Of a stretch of DNA of 64,000 bases, positions 52,562 to 61,558 are shown piece by piece. The DNA comes from DATJGR01 sp963735085 (lineage in GTDB: Bacteria; Pseudomonadota; Gammaproteobacteria; Pseudomonadales; Azotimanducaceae), in contig CAVTJP010000006.1 in NCBI GenBank assembly GCA_963735085.1, forward strand, positions 186,001 through 250,000, read 5' to 3'. Numbering within the stretch: position 1 is the stretch's first letter; every line of letters begins with the position of its first letter. The notes below the pieces were generated by a model. The model had not been told where the DNA came from and did no database searches. It saw only the letters and a list, made by a program, of their open reading frames with translations. A program made the translations under genes and the position numbers.

Positions 52562-55456
52562 TTGATTCGTTTCACCTTGCAGCGCGCGAAGTTGCGTGCA
52601 GCGCTGCGTCGAGCGCAGTCGATCGCGGCCGTCGTACTGCTCGCCGCATGCGCAACCTTACCGGCCAGCTCGTCGACGATCATCCAGAGCCCCAATGACC
52701 ACCGCGCGTACCGCTCGGTCGTGCTCGCCAACGGTCTCACGGTGGTGCTGGTGTCGGACCCGACAACCGACAAAGCGGCGGCTGCACTGGCGGTTTATCG
52801 TGGCAGCTATGACGATCCCGACGGCCGGCAGGGGCTCGCGCACTTCCTCGAACACATGCTGTTTCTCGGCACCACGAAATACCCGAAGGTCGATGGGTAT
52901 CAGAACTACATCACCACCCATGGCGGTACGTTCAACGCATACACAGCGGCAGATCTGACGAACTTTTTCTTCGACGTACAGCCCGCGTTTTTCGAAGGCG
53001 CGCTGGATCGCTTTGCACAGTTCTTCATTTCGCCGACTTTCGATACCGCGTACGTCGAGCGTGAGAAGCATGCGGTGAACTCGGAATACCAGTTGTATCT
53101 GAAAGACGACGGCTGGCGTGCCGACGCGGTTGAAAAGCAGGTGATGAATCCGGCGTACCCGGGCTCGAGATTCTCGGTCGGCAGTCTCGATACGCTCAGT
53201 GGCGACGTGCGTACCGATCTCGTGAAGTACTACCAGACCCACTATTCAGCCGATCAGATGGGCCTGGTGGTACTCGGCAATCAATCGCTGGACCAGCTCA
53301 ATGCCTGGGTCACGGCAAAATTTTCGGCCATCCCCCGCCGCCCGATTGACAAGCCCGCGGCGCTGCCGCCGATCTTCGCACCAGGTACGTTGCCGCGGGA
53401 ACTAACGTATCAGACCGTCAAGGATACGCGCCAGGTCTCGTACACCTTTCCAGTACCCGAACTCGACACGCACTATCGCGACAAACCCGGGCAATACATC
53501 GCCAACCTGCTTGGCGACGAAGGCACTGGCAGCCTGCACGCACGTTTGAAGGCGCGTGGCTGGATCGAATCTCTCGGCGCGAGCGCACAACGCGTCGACC
53601 CCAACAATGCGCTGATCGTGGTATCCATCCAACTCTCCGACGAAGGTGCACGACACATCGATGAAATCACACAGGCACTCTTCGAATACATCGCGCTGAT
53701 ACGCAACGACGGCGTCGCCAAGTGGCGTTACGCCGAGCAGGCCGACATGGCGAACCTCGCGTTCCGCTTCCAGGAGAAATCGTCGCCGATGGCATTCGTC
53801 TACAGCACCGCGCCGAATCTGCGCCTCTACCCGATCAAGGACATCCTCGACGGGCCTTATCTGATGGCGCACTATGATCCTGCGCTGATCCGCAAATATC
53901 TCGATGCACTGCGCCCCGACAACGTGCTGGTTGAGATCAGCGGCAAGAACGTCGAAGCGAACAAGATCGAACCGTGGTTCCAGGTACCGTATAAGGATCA
54001 ACCGCTGCACATCAGTCTGGCCGGCGGGTCGCCTGGCGAGTTCGGTCTCGAACTGCCCGGCGTCAACGAATTCCTGCCGACGCATCTCGCGCTGGAGTCG
54101 CACCCACAGGCGTCGCCGACGCAGATCGATTCGACGGATTCGCTGACGATGTGGTGGGCGCCCGACCCGAGCTTCGGTACCCCGCGCGCAACGACGTACC
54201 TGCGGCTCGATGTGCCCGGCGGGCTGCGTTCGCCGACAGATTCGGCCTATGCAAATCTCTACGCACAACTGGTGCTCGATGCGCTCAATACGTTCGCATA
54301 TCCCGCCCAACTGGCGGGTTTGAGCTACGACATAAGCGTGCAGTCCTCGGGATTTCTGATCACAACGTCCGGCTACAACGACAAGCAGCCGCTGCTGCTG
54401 CAGCACATCCTCAACGTCTTCGCGACGCTGCAACCGTCGGCCGCAAAGGTCGCCAACTACCGGGAGGAACTGCGCCGCTCCTGGGGCAACTTCGTTGACG
54501 AGCGGCCTTACGAGCAGGCGTTGGCGAGTCTGTCGCATGTAATGATCGCCGGCGGTTGGCCGCCATCACGATTGGCCGATGCATTATCCAACGTCACGCC
54601 AGCGAGCCTCGCAACATGGCGGGGTGCGCATCTGGATCATTACCACGCGTTGGCGTTGATGCACGGCAACATCGATCGGCACGAAGCCGATACGGTGGCA
54701 CACCTCATCCGCACATCGCTGCACCTCGGCCCGGTCGATGTGGCAGGTGAAATCGTTGCGCGATTGCCGGTCGGACAGTTCACCTACCCGCTGAAGATTG
54801 CCAATGACAATGCTGCGATGGTGTTGTACCTGCAAGGCGCTAACGAATCCTTCGAGGATCGTGCGCTGTACGGCTTGGCGTCGCAGATTGTGCGAACACC
54901 GTACTACAACGATCTGCGCACGAACCAACAGCTCGGCTACGCGGTAGTGGTGACGCCGGCGGTGCTGCGGCGAACGCCTGGCCTCGCGTTTGTCATACAG
55001 AGCCCGGTCGCAGGTCCAGGCAAACTGTTGAGTGCGACGGAAACATTCCTGACGCACTATCGGGCGGCGCTGGCGACCATGCCGAGCAATGAATTCAATG
55101 CATACAAGCAGGGTTTGATCAGCCGCCTGCTCGAGAAGGACAAGAATCTCGTCGACCGAAGCCAGCGCTACTGGGGTGATCTCGACGTCGGTTTCACCAC
55201 ATTCGATTCGCGCGAACAGATCGCGGCGCAAATCGAAAAGATCGATCAGGCGCAACTGCTGGCGTTCTACGATCAACTGCTGAATCTGGACCAGCGCCAA
55301 CGATTGGTGATCTACAGCCTCGGCAAGTTCAAGGATGCACCGCCCGGCACCGCAATCACCGACGTCGCCACGTTCAGGGCGGCAGCCGGATTCGTGCCGG
55401 CCTCTCACTCACCGAGGACGCGCCGAAACGGTGGCAGCGCATCGAGCAGCCGCTGA
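52562..55456 (+). CDS. Pitrilysin-like M16 metalloprotease, predicted lipoprotein
   Basis: This 964-residue zinc protease has four M16 repeats. The inverted zinc motif is HFLEHMLFLGT near residue 100, and the distal Glu lies in REKHAVNSEYQ. Length matches E. coli Ptr (962). The TTG at 52562 is the likely start, with GGAGA 6 bp upstream. It gives a hydrophobic signal ending LLAAC, a lipobox with the acyl-Cys near residue 28. E. coli Ptr has a cleavable signal instead. A longer TTG start at 52493 is possible but lacks a ribosome site. Its end overlaps the convergent helicase by 52 bp. Confidence 0.93.
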   Translation: MIRFTLQRAKLRAALRRAQSIAAVVLLAACATLPASSSTIIQSPNDHRAYRSVVLANGLTVVLVSDPTTDKAAAALAVYRGSYDDPDGRQGLAHFLEHMLFLGTTKYPKVDGYQNYITTHGGTFNAYTAADLTNFFFDVQPAFFEGALDRFAQFFISPTFDTAYVEREKHAVNSEYQLYLKDDGWRADAVEKQVMNPAYPGSRFSVGSLDTLSGDVRTDLVKYYQTHYSADQMGLVVLGNQSLDQLNAWVTAKFSAIPRRPIDKPAALPPIFAPGTLPRELTYQTVKDTRQVSYTFPVPELDTHYRDKPGQYIANLLGDEGTGSLHARLKARGWIESLGASAQRVDPNNALIVVSIQLSDEGARHIDEITQALFEYIALIRNDGVAKWRYAEQADMANLAFRFQEKSSPMAFVYSTAPNLRLYPIKDILDGPYLMAHYDPALIRKYLDALRPDNVLVEISGKNVEANKIEPWFQVPYKDQPLHISLAGGSPGEFGLELPGVNEFLPTHLALESHPQASPTQIDSTDSLTMWWAPDPSFGTPRATTYLRLDVPGGLRSPTDSAYANLYAQLVLDALNTFAYPAQLAGLSYDISVQSSGFLITTSGYNDKQPLLLQHILNVFATLQPSAAKVANYREELRRSWGNFVDERPYEQALASLSHVMIAGGWPPSRLADALSNVTPASLATWRGAHLDHYHALALMHGNIDRHEADTVAHLIRTSLHLGPVDVAGEIVARLPVGQFTYPLKIANDNAAMVLYLQGANESFEDRALYGLASQIVRTPYYNDLRTNQQLGYAVVVTPAVLRRTPGLAFVIQSPVAGPGKLLSATETFLTHYRAALATMPSNEFNAYKQGLISRLLEKDKNLVDRSQRYWGDLDVGFTTFDSREQIAAQIEKIDQAQLLAFYDQLLNLDQRQRLVIYSLGKFKDAPPGTAITDVATFRAAAGFVPASHSPRTRRNGGSASSSR

Positions 55457-57507
55457 CCGTAGCGCTGCGTCAGTATTCGACGGTCGAGCAGCGTGATTCG
55501 ACCGTGATCGCCTTCGTGCCGAATCAACCGCCCGCAAGCCTGTACCAGCTTCATCGCGGCGTCCGGCAACGAAATCTCGAAGAACGCATTGCGACCCTGG
55601 GATTCGAGCCATTCCGCCATCGCCTCGTCGAGCGGGTCGTCGGGTACCGAAAAAGGCAGCTTCGCAATGATGACGTGGCGACAATAGTCGTCGGGCAGAT
55701 CGACGCCTTCGGCGAAGCTCGCGACGCCAACGACGTAGCTGGACCGCCCCGCATCGATCGCCTCGCAGTGTGAACGCAGCAGCGCCTGCTTGCTGCCGTT
55801 GCCTTGTACTTTCATCTGCTCGGCAAGCGCCTGCGGCATCCGACGCACCACTTCGTGCAGCTGCCGCCACGATGCGAACAGCACCAGCGCGCTGCGATCG
55901 CGAGCGAGTAGTTCAGGCAGCCGCTGCGCAACCTCATCGGTGTGCGCCGCGCCGTCACGCGGATCGGCCGTCATCGCCGGTACGTTGAACGTCGCGATGC
56001 GGGGAAAATCGAACGGGCTGGGAATGCGCTGCACCAGGACATCGTTGTCGAGCCCAGCGCGTTCGATGTAACGGTCGAAACGCCCGAGCGCCGTCAACGT
56101 CGCCGAAGTACAGATCACCGCGTACGCCTGCGACCACAACGCGTCTTCAAGCAATGTGCCGGGTTGCATCGGCGCTGAGACGAGGTCGAAGTCTTCACCG
56201 TGATCGAACACCACGCGCGTGATCCAGCGCGCCCGCGGTTCGGATTCTGCCGCCGCACCGGATCGATAATCCGCCAACAGCGCAGCAGAGCCGGTCGCGC
56301 GATTGACGTGCTGCCCGACGATGCCGAGCCAGTCTTCGGCTTCATGGCCGCGCTCCCAGCTGCGCTGTCCGTCGATGACCTCCTGCAGCAACCCGTGCAC
56401 CGAGTCGAGTTGCGTCGCGAGCGCCTGCATGTCGCCCGCTGCGGCGCCGGCGAACTCGCCGACCGCTTGCGGAACCTGACCGAGCGGAAAGCGAAACAGA
56501 TGCCGCTCGTCGTCCCGCGAGATGTATTCGAGCGTCGTGACGATCGCGATCAGCTCGCCCAACGACGTTGCCAACGCGCCGGTCGAAGCCGTCATTGCGT
56601 GCACCTGCGACATCAGTTCCGGCGGCCGCCCAACGCGTTGCGCCAACGTGCCGACGCTGGCATTGATTTGATCGAACCATTGCACCGTCGCGCGTAGCCG
56701 CAGCCGGTATGTGAAGTGTTGCTGCGTCTTGTCGGGCAGGTGGTGCGCCTCGTCGAGCACGTAAATCGTGTCTGCGGGTTCCGACAACACCGCGCCGCCG
56801 CCCAGCGCCAGATCGGCGAGCACCAGATCGAGATTGGCGACAACGACGTCCGCTTTGTCGAGGCCCGTGCGCGACTTGAAAAACGGACACTGATGAAAAA
56901 AACCGCAGCGCTTGTTCGCACAACCGCGATGATCGGTCGTAACACTGCGCCAGTGCGCCTCGTCGACACCGTCATCCCAACTGTCGACATCACCGTCCCA
57001 ATGGCCACGCGCAAATTCACCGAGCATGCTCTGGTACAACGCACGCGCGTCGCCCGATACCGGCTCGAACATCGGCAACGATTCCTGCGCATCGGGCGCA
57101 TCGCTGCGCAATCGATCGTCGAGCCGTTTCAGACAGACGTAGCGTTGCCGGCCTTTGGCGAGCGCATAGCTGAATTGCAGGCCCGTACGTGCCGCCAGAT
57201 CGGGCAGATCGCGCAGCACGATCTGCTCTTGCAGCGCCACGGTGGCAGTGGCAATGACCAGGCGCTTGTCGAGCGCCTTCGCAATCGGGATCGCGGCGAT
57301 ACAGTAAGCTGCGGTCTTGCCGGTACCCGTACCCGCTTCGATCGCAGCGAGGCGGCGCTTGCCCTCCGGGCGCGTCAGCACCCGTGCGATCGTCGCGATC
57401 ATCTCGCGCTGACCACGCCGCGCCGCGAACTCACGCGCGCCGAGCCAGGTGCTATACGCGCTCTGAATTTGTTCCTTCAGCGCGTCGTCGAGAACAGCGT
57501 CGGTCAT
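55405..57507 (-). CDS. dinG: DinG/YoaA-family ATP-dependent DNA helicase
   Basis: This 700-residue superfamily 2 helicase is of the XPD type. AIEAGTGTGKTAAY is the Walker A near residue 53, and VLDEAHHLPD is the DEAH box. Four cysteines (CLKRL, then three in CANKRCGFFHQCPFF) can bind the 4Fe-4S cluster. The C-terminal motif VQACGRLIRHEGDHGR is motif VI. It resolves DNA or R-loop structures during repair. No LexA box was seen upstream. The ATG at 57507 gives MTDAVLDDAL; the longer frame from 57588 is not conserved. Confidence 0.92.
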   Translation of the reverse strand: MTDAVLDDALKEQIQSAYSTWLGAREFAARRGQREMIATIARVLTRPEGKRRLAAIEAGTGTGKTAAYCIAAIPIAKALDKRLVIATATVALQEQIVLRDLPDLAARTGLQFSYALAKGRQRYVCLKRLDDRLRSDAPDAQESLPMFEPVSGDARALYQSMLGEFARGHWDGDVDSWDDGVDEAHWRSVTTDHRGCANKRCGFFHQCPFFKSRTGLDKADVVVANLDLVLADLALGGGAVLSEPADTIYVLDEAHHLPDKTQQHFTYRLRLRATVQWFDQINASVGTLAQRVGRPPELMSQVHAMTASTGALATSLGELIAIVTTLEYISRDDERHLFRFPLGQVPQAVGEFAGAAAGDMQALATQLDSVHGLLQEVIDGQRSWERGHEAEDWLGIVGQHVNRATGSAALLADYRSGAAAESEPRARWITRVVFDHGEDFDLVSAPMQPGTLLEDALWSQAYAVICTSATLTALGRFDRYIERAGLDNDVLVQRIPSPFDFPRIATFNVPAMTADPRDGAAHTDEVAQRLPELLARDRSALVLFASWRQLHEVVRRMPQALAEQMKVQGNGSKQALLRSHCEAIDAGRSSYVVGVASFAEGVDLPDDYCRHVIIAKLPFSVPDDPLDEAMAEWLESQGRNAFFEISLPDAAMKLVQACGRLIRHEGDHGRITLLDRRILTQRYGQRLLDALPPFRRVLGE

Positions 57508-57641
57508 GTGGAAATCGATCACCAGCGAGCGCGTGAGCCTACGCCGATCGGCGCGCCGGTGACCAGTGGCGATTTGCCGCATGCGCACTCATCGCAGGCT
57601 GGCAGCGGGGAGCCCTTTGGCGAGCGCCAGCGGCCCAGGTT

Positions 57642-57971
57642 CTACTGCCGGCCGTTTTGCGACATCAGGTACGTAACGATCGTATCAATGTCCTGCTCGG
57701 GGAATGGCGCGCCGAATACATGCTTCATTTTGCCCACTTCCGCGCGCCATTGATCTTTTGTCAGCGGCGGCTGCATGTAGATGTAGTCGACCGAGTGGCA
57801 GACCATGCACGCTGCAGTGGCGACCTCCACGCCCGGCCCCGGCTGCAGCCGCGCTGTCTCCACGGGCAGGTCGATCGTAACGACCGTCGAGTCGTCAGCC
57901 GCAACCGCCGGGAATGCCGCCAAGGCCATCACCACTGCCAGAATCGTTGCAATACCAACCGGTCGATTCAT
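57642..57971 (-). CDS. sorB: Cytochrome c subunit of sulfite dehydrogenase
   Basis: This 109-residue periplasmic protein has a signal peptide (GIATILAVVMALAAFPAVAA) and one haem c site, CMVCH, near residue 56. The second axial ligand is probably the Met in KMKHVFGAP. It lies 16 bp after the molybdenum oxidoreductase gene, the arrangement of SorA-SorB in Starkeya and relatives. It would carry electrons from sulfite oxidation to the respiratory chain. The cyt c fold alone does not fix the partner; the neighbour does. Confidence 0.9.
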   Translation of the reverse strand: MNRPVGIATILAVVMALAAFPAVAADDSTVVTIDLPVETARLQPGPGVEVATAACMVCHSVDYIYMQPPLTKDQWRAEVGKMKHVFGAPFPEQDIDTIVTYLMSQNGRQ

Positions 57972-57987
57972 TGCATTGCCGTCCCTT

Positions 57988-59271
57988 TCAAACGGCGCTG
58001 ACGCGCACGGTTTCCAAGACATTGCGCATATACCCGGGCGCATTCCAGCGCGGCATGAAGCGCTGCGATTCGCCGATGCGGTTAATGGCCAAACAGGTCA
58101 GTTCGTATCGGGCACCTGCCTTCGGCGCAAACGGCGCGCGCCATTCGCGGAAGCTGTATTTGCCATGATCTTTGCCGAGTTCCGCGGCCTGCCAGCGCTT
58201 GCCGCCATCGACGGAGAACATGACGCGCGCGATGCCGAAGCCGCCATCGAAGGCGATGCCTTTGACCTCGTGCGTTCGATTCGCCTTCAACTGCGCGCCA
58301 TCGGCAACGCTGGTGACAAAGGAACGCACATCCATGCGATTGATGGGGACACTGGCGCCACCCTTCGCCCCCGGCGTTGCGCAGGCGCAGGCGTTGTCGG
58401 GAATCCGATAGGCCGGGTTCATCCAGAAGTTGTTGTCGATTTGGCCAATCACTTCGATGTCGTCGAGCATCTTGGTCCAGTACGTGGCGTACCAGCCCGG
58501 CACGACGAGGCGCACCGGATAGCCGTTGAGCACTGGCAGCGCCTGCCCGTTCATTTCGTAGGCAACGAGCACGTCTTCCGAAAGGGCCATGTCCATGTCG
58601 AGCGCCTTGACGAAATCCGGCGTCGCTGGCAGCACCGGCCGCTCAGCGCCGTTGAATCTCACCTGCACCGCGCCGGCGTCGACTCCGGCTTTGTTCAGGA
58701 TGTCCTTCAGACGAACACCCTTCCACATCGCGTTGCCCATGGCGCCGTTGCCCCATTGACCGCCGGGAACGCGCGGGTCGAACAGCCCACGGCTGTTGCC
58801 CGCGCACTGGCAGACCGCCGCGATCTCGACCGGCTCGAACTGCGTGCGCAACTCGGCGACGCTCAGGTTCAGCGGTTGGCCGACCAGTCCGTGGACCTTG
58901 ATCCGGAACGCTGCCGCATCGATGCGTGTCGGCAAGCCTGCCAGATGCCAGCGCACGAAGAACGCGTCGTTCGGTGTGAAGATGGCTTCGTTGCCTGCGC
59001 CGTTCAGTTCGCCGAAGACCTCGAACGGCGTCTCCAACTGCACCGGACGCGCCGTCAGCTGAATCAATTCGCGCTTCTGCGGATACGTCACCAGTTGCCG
59101 TTTGCCGTTCGCCATGGGTAACTCGACGAACTTCTGTGCCGCCGTGCCAATTGCGCTTCGCCCGAGCAGCGCGACACCCGTCAGCGCCGAACCGATGCGG
59201 ATGAACCTGCGGCGTGATGCAATTCGAGGCGTGTTCGGAAACGACGCATCCCCATGATCGACCCTGCCCAT
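57988..59271 (-). CDS. sorA: Sulfite dehydrogenase molybdopterin subunit, SorA-like
   Basis: This 427-residue protein has a Tat signal (SRRRFIRIGSALTGVALLG), so it folds before export to the periplasm. It has a sulfite-oxidase-type molybdopterin domain. The Mo-ligand Cys lies in AAVCQCAGNSRG. RLVVPGWYATYW is part of the substrate site. An Ig-like dimerisation domain ends the chain. It probably oxidises sulfite to sulfate. GGGGA lies 5 bp before the ATG at 59271; a longer frame would overlap argG. Related nitrate-reductase or YedY folds were considered, but the SorB partner supports sulfite. Confidence 0.92.
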   Translation of the reverse strand: MGRVDHGDASFPNTPRIASRRRFIRIGSALTGVALLGRSAIGTAAQKFVELPMANGKRQLVTYPQKRELIQLTARPVQLETPFEVFGELNGAGNEAIFTPNDAFFVRWHLAGLPTRIDAAAFRIKVHGLVGQPLNLSVAELRTQFEPVEIAAVCQCAGNSRGLFDPRVPGGQWGNGAMGNAMWKGVRLKDILNKAGVDAGAVQVRFNGAERPVLPATPDFVKALDMDMALSEDVLVAYEMNGQALPVLNGYPVRLVVPGWYATYWTKMLDDIEVIGQIDNNFWMNPAYRIPDNACACATPGAKGGASVPINRMDVRSFVTSVADGAQLKANRTHEVKGIAFDGGFGIARVMFSVDGGKRWQAAELGKDHGKYSFREWRAPFAPKAGARYELTCLAINRIGESQRFMPRWNAPGYMRNVLETVRVSAV

Positions 59272-59372
59272 ACCGTCCCCAGGTAGCAGTTCACGAGCCA
59301 CTATACCGCGACTGCGGCCATCAGTCGTCGCAGGGCTCCGAATGAGAGCGCTGGAGCCCGACAACAGCACAG

Positions 59373-60719
59373 TCAATTGCCGCCCGCGTCGTCCTCGCCC
59401 AGCAGTGGTAGCCGCCCCTCGGAATCGGAACGGAGTAATCCCACGCGCGAATACACCGACAGCTTCTCGCGCGTATCGGCGATATCCATATTGCGCATCG
59501 TCAACTGACCGATGCGATCCTGCGGCGTAAAGCCACCGGAGGCTTTTTCCATCGTCAGGCGCTCCGGGTGATAAGTCAGGTTAGGACTCGTCGTGTCGAG
59601 CAGCGAATAGTCATTCCCGCGCCTTAGTTCGATTGTTACCTCGCCGGTAACCGCGCGTGCTACCCAGCGCTGCGCCGTATCGCGTAGCATCATCGTCTGC
59701 GGGTCAAACCAGCGTCCTTGATACAACAATCGGCCGAGCCGGCGGCCGTTGCTGCGGTACTGCTCAATCGTGTCCTCGTTGTGAATACCGGTGACGAGCC
59801 GTTCGTAGGCGACATGCAGCAACGCCATGCCCGGCGCTTCGTAGATGCCACGGCTCTTCGCCTCTATGATGCGATTCTCGATCTGGTCGCACATGCCGAG
59901 CCCGTGCCGCCCACCGATCTCGTTAGCGCGCGTGAACAATGCGAGCGGATCGTCGAACGACTCGCCGTTGATCGCAACGGGCTGGCCGTCTTCGAAACGC
60001 ACGGAGACTGTCTCTGCTTTGACGCCGACGCTATCCCGCCAGAATGCGACGCCCATGATCGGCACGACGATATTGATGCCTTTGTCGAGGAACTCGAGAT
60101 CCTTCGCCTCATGCGTGGCGCCGAGAATGTTCGAGTCCGTCGAATAGGCTTTCTCCGCGCTCATCTTGTACGCAAACCCGTGCGCGCTCATGTACTCCGA
60201 CATCTCCTTTCGCCCGCCCAGTTCGTCGATGAACTGCTGATCGAGCCACGGTTTGTAAATGCGCAGGTTCGGATTCGCCAGCAACCCGTAGCGATAGAAC
60301 CGCTCGATGTCGTTGCCTTTGTAGGTACTGCCATCGCCCCAGATGTTGACGTCGTCCTCGCGCATCGCGAGCACCAGCATCGTGCCGGTCACGGCCCGAC
60401 CCAACGGCGTGGTGTTGAAGTACGTCGCGCCACCTGTGGAGATGTGAAACGCGCCACACTGAATCGCCGCGATGCCCTCGGCGACCAGTTGCGGCCGGCA
60501 CTCGATCAGGCGTGCTTTTTCGGCGCCATATGCGAGCGCCTTGCGCGGAATCTCTTCGTAGTCGGTTTCATCCGGCTGGCCGAGATTGGCGGTGTACGCA
60601 AATGGAATCGCGCCTTTGCCGCGCATCCAATGCACCGCGGCGCTGGTGTCGAGGCCGCCCGAGAACGCGATGCCGACGCGCTCGCCTTGCGGGAGTTTCT
60701 GCAGGATGCTGGCAGTCAT
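59373..60719 (-). CDS. argG: Argininosuccinate synthase
   Basis: This 448-residue enzyme joins citrulline and aspartate with ATP. It is the E. coli-type ArgG (447 residues), shown by IAFSGGLDTSAAVHWM (PP-loop), FAYTANLGQPDETDYEEIP and GDGSTYKGNDIERF. It completes the step after argF, which lies about 46 kb away in this window. argH is not present. It is separated by 101 bp from the downstream sorA, so a shared transcript is possible but not required. GGAAGAG precedes the ATG. Confidence 0.97.
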   Translation of the reverse strand: MTASILQKLPQGERVGIAFSGGLDTSAAVHWMRGKGAIPFAYTANLGQPDETDYEEIPRKALAYGAEKARLIECRPQLVAEGIAAIQCGAFHISTGGATYFNTTPLGRAVTGTMLVLAMREDDVNIWGDGSTYKGNDIERFYRYGLLANPNLRIYKPWLDQQFIDELGGRKEMSEYMSAHGFAYKMSAEKAYSTDSNILGATHEAKDLEFLDKGINIVVPIMGVAFWRDSVGVKAETVSVRFEDGQPVAINGESFDDPLALFTRANEIGGRHGLGMCDQIENRIIEAKSRGIYEAPGMALLHVAYERLVTGIHNEDTIEQYRSNGRRLGRLLYQGRWFDPQTMMLRDTAQRWVARAVTGEVTIELRRGNDYSLLDTTSPNLTYHPERLTMEKASGGFTPQDRIGQLTMRNMDIADTREKLSVYSRVGLLRSDSEGRLPLLGEDDAGGN

Positions 60720-60842
60720 GTTGCGCTCTTCCGAAAAGTGCGCATCTTAGGAGATTGGCTGATGGGTATCGACTGGAACTCTACGAAATCGGATTCCGCC
60801 GATCGTCGGAACTACTTCGCGAGGTTCGGAGAATCCAACGCG

Positions 60843-61101
60843 TCATTGCACTTTCACGTGTTTCCCCGAACGCGACTGATCGCTTCCGAGTATCTCGCAG
60901 ACAACCCGCGCGAAGACATCATCGATGCACCGCGGGTAATGTCGTGGGATCAAGGTCGCCAGATGTCTGCTGGTCGTCGGCCAACTACATTCGAAACGCC
61001 GCGCGATATCCCCGGCACGCCGGATGCGCCAGCGCCGAAAACACCGCATCGGCAAGCTCTACATCCTGGATGCCTTTGGGCTGCTTGGCGGACTTAGGCA
61101 T
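60843..61101 (-). pseudogene. ArsR-family regulator, broken by frameshift and deletion
   Basis: The minus strand starts at 61101 with ATG and reads an ArsR N-terminus: ELADAVFSALAHPACRG. It then hits a stop in that frame. In the next frame, without the usual 15-20 intervening residues, comes AGDIARRFECSWPTTSRHLATL, the classic ArsR recognition helix. After ATL the sequence no longer resembles ArsR. So the gene has lost an internal stretch plus the frame, and its C-terminal part. The start overlaps the end of the monooxygenase-like gene by 8 bp, as expected for a two-gene operon. Confidence 0.78.
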
Positions 61102-61414
61102 TCAGCGGTTCGACGTGGGGAAACTCCATGTTGGGTTTGCCGCCACGCGCTTCGCAAAGCTGATCCATCGGTTCCCAGATGGCCATGACCTGTGGATGTT
61201 CATGTGCCCGGTCTACGGCACCCTCCTTCCAATCGAATATCTCGTAGTAGATCGGCTGGCCATTGTCCTGCTCTGCGCCTTTGAAATGCTGCGGAGGGTC
61301 ATCCGTTACCAAACCAAGCTTGTGCAGTGCGGGCCAGTGTTTGCGCAACAGTTGCTCGAAGGCGGATTCGTTTCCGGGCTTGACCCGGTAGTGGCAGATG
61401 ACCTTGTTGGGCAT
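61094..61414 (-). CDS. Antibiotic-biosynthesis-monooxygenase-like dimeric alpha-beta barrel protein
   Basis: This 106-residue protein resembles the ABM/stress-responsive barrel fold: CHYRVKPGNESAFEQLLRKH, YYEIFDWKEGAVDRAHEHP and MAIWEPMDQLCEARGG. GGGAG lies 6 bp before the ATG at 61414; a longer frame to 61501 lacks homology and would cover the operators. It is intact and looks functional. It would have been transcribed with the ArsR gene and opposite to the MFS transporter. Its substrate is unknown. Confidence 0.82.
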   Translation of the reverse strand: MPNKVICHYRVKPGNESAFEQLLRKHWPALHKLGLVTDDPPQHFKGAEQDNGQPIYYEIFDWKEGAVDRAHEHPQVMAIWEPMDQLCEARGGKPNMEFPHVEPLNA

Positions 61415-61431
61415 CGTCGGCTCCCAAAGAA

Positions 61432-61447
61432 TTAGCAGGCTCGCTAA
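61432..61447. promoter_or_regulatory. Operator-like palindrome 1 (TTAGCAnnnnnGCTAA)
   Basis: TTAGCAGGCTCGCTAA is a 5-bp palindrome with a 6-bp spacer. On the minus strand it begins at the last base of a possible -10 (GATACT) of the monooxygenase-like gene. It matches the site at 61470-61485 in form and spacing. Two such sites in an ArsR-module promoter fit a repressor pair. Confidence 0.6.
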
Positions 61448-61469
61448 GTATCCACAAGGCGCATTTTGA

Positions 61470-61485
61470 TTAGCAACTACGCTAA
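61470..61485. promoter_or_regulatory. Operator-like palindrome 2 (TTAGCAnnnnnGCTAA)
   Basis: TTAGCAACTACGCTAA lies inside a longer GATTAGC...GCTAATC palindrome. On the minus strand it covers a possible -35 (TTGCTA). The centre-to-centre distance to palindrome 1 is 38 bp. It stands in the divergent promoter shared with the broken MFS gene. Confidence 0.6.
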
Positions 61486-61558
61486 TCGGGTGGGAGAGCA
61501 ACGGATGCAGGGCAGAACAGTTCGCACGGGACGGTGGTGAATCGGGGGCGCTTCGGCT

